This document shows positions 41,601 through 49,485 of a stretch of DNA of 49,485 nucleotides, in pieces; within the stretch, counting starts at the first letter, position 1; every line of letters begins with the position of its first letter. The translations under genes were made by a program, and so were the position numbers. Under the pieces are notes generated by a model. That model saw only the letters and a program-made list of their open reading frames with translations, made no database searches and was not told where the DNA came from. This DNA is from Alphaproteobacteria bacterium (lineage in GTDB: Bacteria > Pseudomonadota > Alphaproteobacteria > JAEULC01): assembly GCA_020846275.1 (NCBI GenBank), contig JADLEG010000058.1, forward strand, positions 1-49,485. The letters run 5' to 3'.

Positions 41601-42053
41601 CGCCGCGCCGGTGCGTCGAAGCTTGCGGACCGCTTTGGCCGCGACCTGGCGGCCGAGGCGCGTGCCGATATCGCCGCGGCCGCGCTGGGCGTGATCGAGC
41701 ATCCCGACCTCGCGCCGCTGTTCGCGCCCGGCAGCCGCGCCGAGGCGGCGATCGTGGGGCGGGTCGGGGGACGCGTGCTGTCCGGCCAGATCGACCGCAT
41801 CGTGGTGCAGCAGGGCCAGGTGCTGGTGGTGGACTACAAGACGAATCGCCCGCCGCCCCGGCGGGTCGAGGACGTGCCGGCGATCTACTTGCGCCAAATG
41901 GCGGCCTACCGCGCGGCGATCGCCGCGGTCTATCCCGGCCGGACCGTCAAGGCCGTGCTGTTGTGGACGGACGGGCCTTCCGCGATGGCGCTGCCCGATG
42001 CGCTGCTCGACCGCTTCGACCCCTCGCGGATGCGTGACGCCGCGCCGCCTTGA
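38601..42053 (+). CDS. addA: Double-strand break repair helicase-nuclease AddA
   Basis: 1150-residue UvrD-like helicase with a C-terminal nuclease. Seen: Walker A VEASAGTGKT (21-30), LCLTFTKAAAAEMHAR (motif Ia), IMTIHAFCQSVLRRFP, LIDEAQDTNPEQW (motif II), VFAVGDPKQSIFSFQRADPR (motif III), IMTVHGAKGLQAPIVILPDT (motif V), LLYVALTRAEDRL (motif VI), and VVDYKTNRPP in the nuclease. The region between (about 920-975) is proline/alanine-rich and probably a linker. GTG 38601 overlaps the addB stop (GTGA), so the subunits are made together. Confidence 0.95.
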   Translation: MSERLTDPQRRAIDPAASVWVEASAGTGKTRVLTARVLRLLLAGTAAARILCLTFTKAAAAEMHARIELELGIWAVANEAELMRRVALLEGAAPDAAMLARARRLFARVLDAPGGLRIMTIHAFCQSVLRRFPLEAGVAPHFTVLDDASAGELMQGARDALLRAEAATPALGDPLRLIAELVNEDDFAELMGLLARERGRLARALDASGGVEGMVAALRRRHGVDGVASDAVLVATAVAEGAFDRPALLSACRALLAGGKTDIERGQVVANWLAGDPAKRAAMLDAYAACYLTKEGDARKTQATKGVEAKAPGTIAVLEREAQRLLALAERRRALAVALASEAIARLGAALLQRYQRAKREAAALDYDDLIEATCRLLEQPDIAPWVLFKLDGGLDHILIDEAQDTNPEQWRVVQALAEEFFAGIGARDGVRTVFAVGDPKQSIFSFQRADPRAFETMRAHFAGRVVAAGSDWRDEALAISFRSAPPVLALVDAVFALDPARIGVTAPDRALEHIAHRAGHAGLVELWPVAAQIGEEEPEAWAPPTERSFVDRPRARLADMIADRVADWIKTPHTLLSRNRPIRPGDIMILVRRRDALVGELVRALKERQVAVAGVDRMVLTEQLAVMDLMALGETLLLPDDDLTLATVLKSPLFGFDEDQLFALARGRQGSLWAALNARAAADAQGPEAKALAELDWLLKRADFLSPHALYAEVLSARGGRARLLARLGPDAADPLDEFLAATLAFERAHPSSLQGFLAWLHAGAAEIKRDLDQTGRDEVRIMTVHGAKGLQAPIVILPDTEQAATRLPAVLWSDNGLPIWTPRVAMADQVAAAARAASRAAQDEEYRRLLYVALTRAEDRLIVTGWHGRGSPPEDCWYNLIQRGAAGLAEVAPLLDPAFPAEGWKGPALRLASKQIDKPTPRAEAAAAPPPPPVPAWARHPPPPEPDPPRPLVPSAPEPEEGEPPVLAPIGAAEQRRFRRGRLIHRLLQVLPELPPAQRRAGASKLADRFGRDLAAEARADIAAAALGVIEHPDLAPLFAPGSRAEAAIVGRVGGRVLSGQIDRIVVQQGQVLVVDYKTNRPPPRRVEDVPAIYLRQMAAYRAAIAAVYPGRTVKAVLLWTDGPSAMALPDALLDRFDPSRMRDAAPP

Positions 42054-42116
42054 CGCTGGCCGGGTAGGCTCCCTACATATGTGCCAATAACGTTCACTGA
42101 GACCGGAAAATTCGCC

Positions 42117-42440
42117 ATGACCCCCAGGAAAGTAACGGAAACCTCGTTCGATTCCGACGTGCTTAAGTCGCCCGAGCCGGTATTGGTCGACTTCTGGGCC
42201 GAATGGTGCGGTCCGTGCCGCGCGATCGCGCCGTCGCTCGAGGACATGTCGAAGGACATGGCGGGCAAGGTCACGGTGGCCAAGGTGAACATCGACGAGA
42301 ACCCGTCGATCGCCAGCAAGTACCAGATCCGCAGCATTCCCACGCTGATGCTGTTCAAGAACGGCAAGCCGGTGGCGACCCGCATGGGCTCGCTGCCCAA
42401 GCAGGCGCTTTACCAGTGGGTGGAGCAGTCGATCGCCTGA
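42117..42440 (+). CDS. trxA: Thioredoxin
   Basis: 107-residue thioredoxin, the general cytosolic dithiol reductant. The active site WAEWCGPCR has Cys31 and Cys34; VDFWAEW, the cis-proline segment IRSIPTLMLFKNGKPV and the C-terminal helix KQALYQWVEQSIA are all standard. ATG 42117 gives the usual length. It lies 63 bases after addA. The thioredoxin reductase gene is not in the window; the FNR at 32209-33228 lacks the CxxC needed. Confidence 0.96.
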   Translation: MTPRKVTETSFDSDVLKSPEPVLVDFWAEWCGPCRAIAPSLEDMSKDMAGKVTVAKVNIDENPSIASKYQIRSIPTLMLFKNGKPVATRMGSLPKQALYQWVEQSIA

Positions 42441-42453
42441 CGCCTGTGCGGCC

Positions 42454-42933
42454 GTGGCCTTCGTCTACGAGGGCTGCTGGATCTTCTGCAGCAATCCCGG
42501 CCTCTGGGCGATCGACAAGTTCCTGCTGAGCGGCCCACGCGACGACAGCTGGGGCGTGCCGCTGCACCAGGCGCGCCATTTCGCCCGCGGCCAGCGCGGC
42601 TTCATCCGCGTGGGCGTCGATTCCCGCACCAAGAAGCAGCTTGAAGGCCGACCGCGCATGCGGCCGGGGATCTACGCGCATTGCGAGGTGCGCTCGGCCG
42701 CGCGGCCGGACACCGACAAGCCCGATCCCTACTGGTACGAGACGCCGACGGACCGCGTGCGTCCCAGCGTCAAATTGCGCTACCTGCGCTCCTTCCTCGA
42801 CAAGCCGCTGTTGATCGACACGCTGCGCCTGATCGCGCCGGACATCGATCCGCTGGTGCTGCGTGGCTTCCGCCAGGCGAGCTTCCCGATCTCCCGGAAG
42901 ACCTATCGACGCCTGCTGGAGCTGCTGGACTAG
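42454..42933 (+). CDS. EVE domain protein
   Basis: 159-residue protein resembling the EVE domain (PUA-like fold), whose members are thought to bind modified bases in RNA or DNA. Seen: CWIFCSNPGLWAIDKFLLSG at the N-terminus, DSWGVPLHQARHFARGQRGF, and MRPGIYAHCEVRSAARPDTD; the 3' third is basic (FRQASFPISRKTYRRLLELL). GTG 42454 is the only reasonable start, 13 bases after the trxA stop, with no clear SD, so it may depend on trxA translation. Its TAG stop shares three bases with that of folC on the other strand. Confidence 0.72.
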   Translation: MAFVYEGCWIFCSNPGLWAIDKFLLSGPRDDSWGVPLHQARHFARGQRGFIRVGVDSRTKKQLEGRPRMRPGIYAHCEVRSAARPDTDKPDPYWYETPTDRVRPSVKLRYLRSFLDKPLLIDTLRLIAPDIDPLVLRGFRQASFPISRKTYRRLLELLD

Positions 42934-44237
42934 TCGTTCTCGCTCAGCACCACGCCCGCGAGATAGAGCGAGCCGCAAATCAGTACGCGCGCAGGTCCCT
43001 GTCCGGCGGCGACGATCGCCCTGATCGCCGCCGCCACGTCGACGGCGGGGGCGGCCGCGATACCGCAGGCTCGCGCGTTGGCGGCCGACTGCTCGGCCGA
43101 TACCGTCGCCTGGGCGCCGGGGATGTCGACCGCCTGCAATCCCGTGACCAGCGGCGCCAATGGTTGCAGGAAGCCCTTGGGCTCCTTCGTGTTCAGCATG
43201 CCGTAGACCAGGTGCAGCGGCCGGTCGCGCCATCCCTTGGCGACCTCGGCCAGCACCTCGCCGCAACCCGCGTTGTGCCCGCCGTCCAGCCACAATTCCC
43301 AGCCCGGCGGCAGCATCTCGACAAGCGGGCCGCGGCGCAGGCGCTGCAGCCGCGCCGGCCATTCGACCGTCGTCATGGCGCGCCTGATGTCGGCCTCGCT
43401 CACGGGAATGGCCTCCAGCATCTCCAGGCAGGCGATCGCCGCGCCGGCATTGATGACCTGGTGCGCGCCGAAGAGCGCGGGCCGCGGCAGGTCGAAGGCG
43501 AAGCGCCTGCCGTCGTAGCGCATCCCCTTGCCCGTCGTCCGGCAGCGCCATTCGATGCCGGCGCGATAGAGCGGCGCGTGCAACGCCGTCGCGCGCGCTT
43601 CCAGCACGGCCTCGGCGTCGCGCGGCTGCGGCGCCAGCACCGCCGGTGCGCCCGGCTTGAAGATGCCGGCCTTCTCGGCCGCGATCTTCGCCAGCGTGTC
43701 GCCCAGGTGGTCCATGTGGTCCATCGAGATCGGCGTGATCGCGGTGACGGCCGGCCGGTCGATCACGTTGGTGGTGTCCAGCCGCCCGCCCATGCCGGTC
43801 TCCAGCAGCACCGCGTCGGCCGGCACGCGCGCGAAGCAGAGGAACGCCGCGCAGGTCGTGATCTCGAAGAAGGTGATCGGCTCGCCCGCGTTGACGCGCT
43901 CGCACTCCTCAAGCGCGTCCACAAGCGCGTCCTCGCCGATCGTCTTTCCGGCCAGGCGGATGCGCTCGTGGAAGCGCACGAGATGCGGCGAGGTGTAGAC
44001 GTGGCAGCGCCGGCCCGACGCCTCGATCGCCGCGCGCAGATAGGCGACGGTCGAGCCCTTGCCGTTGGTGCCGGCGACATGCACGACCGGCGGCAGCTTC
44101 TTGTGCGGATCGCCCAGCCGGCCGAGCAGCCGCAGCACGCGGTGGAGCGACAGGTCGATCAGCTTGGGGTGCAGCGTCAACAGCCGCGCCAGCACCTCGT
44201 CGCTGCGCACGGGCCTGCGGGCGGGGGCGGCGATCAT
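42930..44237 (-). CDS. folC: Folylpolyglutamate/dihydrofolate synthase FolC
   Basis: 435-residue Mur-ligase-family enzyme that attaches glutamate to dihydropteroate and to folates. Seen: the P-loop VHVAGTNGKGSTVAYLRA (around 51-68), YTSPHLVRFHERIRL, LETGMGGRLDTTNVI, ITPISMDHMDHLGDTLAKIA, and AEKAGIFKPGAPAV. Start ATG 44237 overlaps the accD stop (TGATG), a coupling found widely in this accD-folC arrangement. It is complete. Confidence 0.95.
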   Translation of the reverse strand: MIAAPARRPVRSDEVLARLLTLHPKLIDLSLHRVLRLLGRLGDPHKKLPPVVHVAGTNGKGSTVAYLRAAIEASGRRCHVYTSPHLVRFHERIRLAGKTIGEDALVDALEECERVNAGEPITFFEITTCAAFLCFARVPADAVLLETGMGGRLDTTNVIDRPAVTAITPISMDHMDHLGDTLAKIAAEKAGIFKPGAPAVLAPQPRDAEAVLEARATALHAPLYRAGIEWRCRTTGKGMRYDGRRFAFDLPRPALFGAHQVINAGAAIACLEMLEAIPVSEADIRRAMTTVEWPARLQRLRRGPLVEMLPPGWELWLDGGHNAGCGEVLAEVAKGWRDRPLHLVYGMLNTKEPKGFLQPLAPLVTGLQAVDIPGAQATVSAEQSAANARACGIAAAPAVDVAAAIRAIVAAGQGPARVLICGSLYLAGVVLSEND

Positions 44238-45196
44238 CACTCGCCCGGCGCTGGTGTCCCTGGGCCGGGCGTGCCCGCGCCGGGCGGCCCCGGATTGCCG
44301 GTCGGCGCGGCTGCGGCTTCCGCGAAGGGCAGCACCTCCGCGCTGGGCTCGCGCCGCAGCAGCAGGCCCAGGACGCGCGCGATCGTCGGCCGCAGATCCT
44401 TGCGCCGCACCACCATGTCGACCATGCCGTGGTCCAGCAGATATTCCGCGCGCTGGAACCCCTCGGGCAGGGTCTCGCGGATCGTCTCCTCGATCACCCG
44501 CGCGCCGGCGAAGCCGACGACCGCGCCCGGCTCGGCGATGGTGATGTCCGCCACCATGGCGAAGGAGGCGGACACGCCACCCGTGGTCGGGTCGGTCAGC
44601 ACGACGATGTAGGGCAGGCCTGCCTCGCGCAGCTTGCCGGCGGCGATCACCGTGCGCGGCATCTGCATCAGCGACAGGATGCCCTCCTGCATGCGCGCCC
44701 CGCCCGAGGCCGGGATCACGATCATCGGCGCCTGCTGCAATTCGGCCAGGTGCGCGGCCGCGATCAGCGCCTCGCCCACCGCCGTGCCCATCGATCCGCC
44801 CATGAAGCCGAACTCGAAGGTCGCGATGACGGTCTGGATGCCGCCGACCGTGCCGTGCGCGACGATCACCGCGTCGCTCTCGCCCGAACGGGACTGCGCG
44901 TCCTTCAGCCGATCGCCATAGCGCTTCTGGTCGCGGAAGCGCAGCGGATCGGCCGGCGTCTTCGGCAATTCGATGCGCTGGTACTTGCCCTCGTCGAACA
45001 AGGTTGCCAGGCGCCGCTTGGCGTCGATGCGCAGGTGATGGCCGCAGCTCGTGCAGACGAACAGCGCGGCGTCCAGGTCGCGGTGGAACAGCATCTGTCC
45101 GCAGCCCGGGCACTTGTGCCACAGATTGTCAGCGGTATCGGTCTTGCTGACCAGCGCGCGGATCTTCGGGCGGACGAAGTTGGTGAGCCAGTTCAT
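44237..45196 (-). CDS. accD: Acetyl-CoA carboxylase carboxyltransferase subunit beta
   Basis: 319-residue beta subunit of the carboxyltransferase, first committed step of fatty acid synthesis. The N-terminal zinc ribbon has Cys29, Cys32, Cys48 and Cys51. The crotonase-like core includes [40 protein letters not shown] and [20 protein letters not shown]. The last 30 residues are Pro/Gly-rich ([19 protein letters not shown]), a low-complexity tail beyond the usual end. It is 12 bases downstream of trpA. Confidence 0.96.
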   Translation of the reverse strand: MNWLTNFVRPKIRALVSKTDTADNLWHKCPGCGQMLFHRDLDAALFVCTSCGHHLRIDAKRRLATLFDEGKYQRIELPKTPADPLRFRDQKRYGDRLKDAQSRSGESDAVIVAHGTVGGIQTVIATFEFGFMGGSMGTAVGEALIAAAHLAELQQAPMIVIPASGGARMQEGILSLMQMPRTVIAAGKLREAGLPYIVVLTDPTTGGVSASFAMVADITIAEPGAVVGFAGARVIEETIRETLPEGFQRAEYLLDHGMVDMVVRRKDLRPTIARVLGLLLRREPSAEVLPFAEAAAAPTGNPGPPGAGTPGPGTPAPGE

Positions 45197-45208
45197 CTGA
45201 AGCCGATT

Positions 45209-46041
45209 CTAGCGCCGCGCGCCGCGCACGCTTTTGGCGAGGAGCGACACCTGTTTCAGCACCGCCGCCGTCACCCCGGGCCTGGCCTTGCCGGTCTTGC
45301 CGACATGGTCGGCCACGATCTGCACGATGGCCGAGCCCACCACCGCCGCGTCGGCCACGCGCGCCGCCTCGGCCGCCTGCTTGGGCGTCTTGATGCCGAA
45401 GCCCACGGCGATCGGCAGCTGGGTGTGCCGCTTCAGGCGCTTGACCGCCTGCTCGATCGACTGCGCGGCCGCCGAGCGCGTGCCGGTGATGCCGAGGATC
45501 GCCACGTAGTAGACGAAGCCAGAGGTGTTGGCGAGCACGGTCGGCAGGCGCTTGTCGTCCGTTGTCGGCGTCGCCAGGCGGATGAAGTTCAGCCCCGCTT
45601 TCATCGCCGGCACGCAGAGCTCGTCGTCGTGCTCGGGCGGCAGGTCGACGATGATGAGACCGTCCACGCCCGCCGCCTTGGCGTCGGCGAGGAACCTGTC
45701 GACGCCGTAGATGTAGATGGGGTTGTAGTAGCCCATCAGCACGATCGGCGTGGCATCGTCCTGGCGGCGGAAGGCCCTGACCAACGCCAGGGTCTTCTTC
45801 ATCGTCTGGCCGTTCTTGAGCGCGCGCAGCGAGGAGGCCTGGACCGCCGGGCCGTCGGCCATCGGATCCGAGAAGGGCATGCCCAGCTCGATCACGTCGG
45901 CGCCCGCGCCGGGCAGGCCGGCCAGAATCTTCGCCGACGCATTCGCGTCGGGATCGCCCGCGGTCACGAACGCCACCAGCCCGGCGCGTCCCTCGGCCTT
46001 CAACGCGGCGAAACGCTGCTGCAACCGGCCGTTGGCGGCGC

Positions 46042-46045
<4 letters not shown>
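45209..46045 (-). CDS. trpA: Tryptophan synthase alpha subunit
   Basis: 278-residue TIM-barrel subunit that cleaves indole-3-glycerol phosphate to indole. Catalytic Glu53 ([12 protein letters not shown]) and Asp64 (MADGP) are present, as are [38 protein letters not shown] and [11 protein letters not shown]. Start overlaps the trpB stop (ATGA). It is a standard subunit with no unusual features. Confidence 0.97.
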
Positions 46046-47250
<1,205 letters not shown>

Positions 47251-47392
47251 CGAACGCCCCGGTCCCGCTAAAGCCTTGTGGGACAAAGATTAACCGCAAA
47301 AATGGGCGGGCGACGGAAGCTCCCAAACTTCCATCAGCCGCGCCGCCGTTGTCTTAGAGGAGAGCGGCCGGAATCACAAGTCGTGCCGCTGA

Positions 47393-47730
47393 CTACAGCC
47401 CCTTCATGAACTCGCCCAGATGCGCACCCCAGAGCTGGGGTTGAGTCAGGTTTTGGTGGCCGAGGGTCTTGTCGGTCGGCGGCATCATCACCAGCCGCAC
47501 GTTCGGCACGCGCTTCAGCTCGGTCTCCAGCGCCTTCAATTCGACCGCATTGATCAGGTCGTCGGTGAAAGCGATCGACAGCAGCTTGGCCTTTATCTTC
47601 CCGAGATCCGGCCCGGGATTGTAGTCGTAGGAGGAGTCCCACCAGTACATGTAGTCGTTGGCATCCAGGTTCTTGCGCGCGGTCTCGACCTGGCGGTCAT
47701 AGAAGGCGGTCAGCCCGTTGCGCCCCTGGC
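47393..47730 (-). pseudogene. C-terminal remnant of a homoserine-acetyltransferase-like alpha/beta hydrolase
   Basis: An open stretch of about 110 codons between trpF and trpB encodes only the end of a MetX-like hydrolase: GLTAFYDRQVETARKNLDAN, MYWWDSSYDYNPGPDLGKIK, LLSIAFTDDLINA, which holds the acid residue, and TDKTLGHQNLTQP with the histidine region. The nucleophile domain and N-terminus are absent, because upstream bases belong to trpF; the frame emerges from the last codons of trpF near 47730. The first ATG is at 47650. Most likely a deletion or rearrangement left this fragment. Expression of the short 85-residue product is possible but would not form a hydrolase. Confidence 0.75.
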
Positions 47731-48360
47731 CGCGCGGATGAAGGCGAGGATCTTGGCCGGGTCCTTGCGGCCGGGGTGCGTCTCCACACCCGAGGAGACA
47801 TCGACGCAGGGTGGGCCGGCAACGCGGATCGCCTCGGCGACGTTGCCGGGGTCGAGGCCGCCGGCCAGCATCCAGGGCTTGGCGAAACGCCGGCCCTTGA
47901 GCAGCGTCCAGTCGAATCGCGCGGCATTGCCGCCGGGCAGCGCGCCCTTCTTGTCCTTGGGCGGCGCGCCGTCGAACAGGAACCAGTCCGCGACCGCCGC
48001 GAAGGACGAGGCCGCATCCAGGTCCGCCGCGAAGGCGACCTTGATCGCCTTCATCACCGGCAGGCCGAAGCGGGCGCGGATCGCCGCCACGCGCGCCGCC
48101 GTCTCGTGCCCTTGGACCTGCAGCATGTCGAGCTTTGCCGTTGCCAGCGTGTGCTCCAGCGTCGCGTCGTCCGGATCGACGAACAGCCCGACCTTGCGGA
48201 GCGTGTTGGGCGCGCGCGCGATCAGCACGCCTGCCTGCGCGGCCGTCACGAAGCGCGGCGAGGGCGGGTAGAAGTTGAAGCCGACGAAGTCGGCGCCGCC
48301 GGCCGCCACCGCGTCCAGTGCCTCGGGCGTGTTGATCCCGCAGATCTTGACTTGGACCAA
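47710..48360 (-). CDS. trpF: Phosphoribosylanthranilate isomerase
   Basis: 216-residue TIM barrel catalysing the third step of tryptophan synthesis. Seen: VKICGINTPEALDAV with the catalytic cysteine, GADFVGFNFYPPSPRFV, KVGLFVDPDDA, LQVQGHE, FLFDGAPP with the catalytic aspartate, MLAGGLDPGNVAEAI and VDVSSGVETHPGRKDP. The likely start is TTG 48360, since no ATG occurs in a sensible place. Its C-terminus is complete despite the neighbouring gene remnant, with which it overlaps by about 20 bases. Confidence 0.93.
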   Translation of the reverse strand: MVQVKICGINTPEALDAVAAGGADFVGFNFYPPSPRFVTAAQAGVLIARAPNTLRKVGLFVDPDDATLEHTLATAKLDMLQVQGHETAARVAAIRARFGLPVMKAIKVAFAADLDAASSFAAVADWFLFDGAPPKDKKGALPGGNAARFDWTLLKGRRFAKPWMLAGGLDPGNVAEAIRVAGPPCVDVSSGVETHPGRKDPAKILAFIRAARGATG

Positions 48361-48439
48361 GGCGGTTCCGTTCGCTATCGTGGCCGAAAGGGCCGCGACG
48401 CTAGCATGGCGACGCCCCGGCCTCCAACATACCCGCGCG

Positions 48440-49096
48440 ATGACCAGCCTGAAGCCGTCCTACGCCAGCCGTTCCTACGTCATTCCCTGCACCGCGGCCT
48501 TCCGCGACCAGGTGCTCGGGTTGGCAACGCGCCGCCACGCCAGCGTGGCCGACATCGCGCGGGCCGTGCTGCTGGTGGTGGGCTCGGCCGGGGTGGCAGG
48601 CCACGACGACCCCGGCGAGCCCATGGCGGCCGAGCGCGAGCGGGTGGTCGTCAAGTCGGGCGCGCTGGAGGGCCGCGCGCTGCTGCGCAAGCCGCGGCTG
48701 CAGGCGCGCCTGCCCGGTGGGCTGTCGGCCGCCACGATCCGCAAGGCCCTCGCCATCGCGCTCGCGCTCGACCAGGGCCGGCTCGAGCTGCGCGTCGGCG
48801 CGGCCGGCGCCGGCGCGGCCGTTGAGCGCCGGCTGGAAGCGGCGGCCGAGGAGGGCCAGCGCCTGGCGCAGATGATCGGCGCGCTGGCCTTCGATCCCCT
48901 GGCTCATGGGGTGCGCAACCGGGCCGAGGCGCTCTACGTGCTCGGCTTTCCGCCCGGCGCCATGCCGGACCAGCGCACGGTGCGCGAACGCTTCCGCCTG
49001 CTCGCGCGAGTCCACCACCCCGACGGCGCCTTCGGCGACCATCGCCGCATGACCCAGCTCAACGAGGCGGTGGCGCTGCTGCAGCGCGGACGCTAA
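48440..49096 (+). CDS. C-terminal J-domain protein
   Basis: 218-residue protein. Residues about 165-218 resemble a short DnaJ J-domain: DQRTVRERFRLLARVHHPDG, with the HPD motif that stimulates DnaK ATPase, followed by RRMTQLNEAVALLQR. The rest is a region of unknown type with positively charged patches (KPRLQARLPGGLSAATIRKA) and a helical segment AAVERRLEAAAEEGQRLAQM. It might target DnaK to a particular client. ATG 48440 has only a weak SD. Its TAA stop shares two bases with the stop of the converging SDR gene. Confidence 0.75.
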   Translation: MTSLKPSYASRSYVIPCTAAFRDQVLGLATRRHASVADIARAVLLVVGSAGVAGHDDPGEPMAAERERVVVKSGALEGRALLRKPRLQARLPGGLSAATIRKALAIALALDQGRLELRVGAAGAGAAVERRLEAAAEEGQRLAQMIGALAFDPLAHGVRNRAEALYVLGFPPGAMPDQRTVRERFRLLARVHHPDGAFGDHRRMTQLNEAVALLQRGR

Positions 49097-49485
49097 CGCT
49101 GCACGACGAGCTCGCCGTGGCGCGCGCAGAGCGGGTCGAGCAGGTCGACCACCATGTCGGTCAGCGACTGCGGATCGGGCAGGATGCCGGGGTTCTCGCC
49201 GGGGAAGGCCTGGGCGCGCAGGCGCGAGCGGAACGGGCCGGGATCGACCAGGTTCACCTTGACGTTGGTGTGCGCGACTTCCGCGGCGTAGATCCGCGCC
49301 ATCGCTTCCAGCCCCGCCTTCGCCACCGCATAGGCGCCCCAGTAGGCGGTGGCGTCGCGCGCCTGGCCGGCGGTGACGAACACGGCGCGCCCGGCGTCGC
49401 TGAGCCGCAGCAGCGGATCGAGCGAGCGGATCAGCCGCCAATTGGCGGTCAGGTTGGTCTGGATCACCTGGTCCCACAGCGCCGG
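49093..49485 (-). CDS. Short-chain dehydrogenase/reductase (5' end outside window)
   Basis: C-terminal 130 residues of a classical SDR. Visible: PALWDQVIQTNLTANWRLIR (helix with the conserved Asn), RAVFVTAGQARDATAYWGAY, where Tyr and Lys of the YxxxK active site follow (GAYAVAKAGLEAMA), and VNLVDPGPFRSRLRAQAFPG. The nucleotide-binding N-terminus lies to the right of the window. The C-terminal TDMVVDLLDPLCARHGELVV is short, as in YciK-like enzymes, but the substrate is unknown. Confidence 0.85.
   Translation of the reverse strand, partial: PALWDQVIQTNLTANWRLIRSLDPLLRLSDAGRAVFVTAGQARDATAYWGAYAVAKAGLEAMARIYAAEVAHTNVKVNLVDPGPFRSRLRAQAFPGENPGILPDPQSLTDMVVDLLDPLCARHGELVVQR

Overview
The window is high-GC chromosomal DNA (about two-thirds G+C by eye) from an alphaproteobacterium, most likely a free-living member of the Rhodospirillales or a related group. 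I could not name the species. Markers for this are the trpF-trpB-trpA-accD-folC block converging on tsaE-amgK-murU-addB-addA-trxA, the alphaproteobacterial families DUF1465, DUF1013/TrcR and DUF1192, a cysteine-free L31, a full TTAA-N7-TTAA CtrA-type site, and several families of dispersed palindromic repeats. No tRNA, rRNA, CRISPR array, transposase or phage gene was seen. Coding density is very high, with many ATGA/TGATG stop-start overlaps.

Layout. 1-6.5 kb: ABC exporter (runs off the left edge) with cyaY, rpmE, a DUF1465 gene behind a CtrA-type box, then a reverse-strand set of cupin, thioesterase, alpha/beta hydrolase and O-acetylhomoserine sulfhydrylase. 6.6-10.5 kb: FkbM methyltransferase coupled to a class V aminotransferase, a candidate small RNA, DUF429, and an FTR1 iron permease behind a Fur-box-like palindrome. 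10.5-15.3 kb: bdhA, YCII protein, DUF1192, quinone oxidoreductase, TrcR, EamA transporter. 15.3-22.1 kb: a reverse-strand operon of five genes joined by ATGA overlaps (xanthine-dehydrogenase-type FAD subunit, fused FeS-Mo subunit, 6-hydroxynicotinate-reductase-like protein, UPF0280, thiE), with a good promoter/operator in front. 22.3-29.7 kb: small exported protein, MarR regulator, flavodoxin, ferritin-like PaaA/PaaC-family protein, paaG, paaI, paaK, DedA, then a reverse operon of a second PaaA-family protein, an unknown protein and a VOC protein. 29.8-33.2 kb: histidine-rich CobW GTPase, DUF1127 and TetR sharing an operator-rich intergenic region, and a ferredoxin/flavodoxin-NADP reductase. 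33.3-49.5 kb: the conserved housekeeping block, a truncated hydrolase remnant beside trpF, a J-domain protein, and an SDR running off the right edge.

The accessory metabolism points to oxidation of aromatic and N-heteroaromatic compounds: a phenylacetate-type set lacking the usual paaABCDE but carrying two diiron-family proteins and a flavodoxin, and a molybdenum hydroxylase paired with a reductase known from nicotinate catabolism. The least explained parts are the Mo-hydroxylase/HNR/UPF0280 operon (with a dispersed repeat translated into UPF0280), the anti-Shine-Dalgarno small RNA candidate at 8.7 kb, and the three-operator TetR/DUF1127 region.
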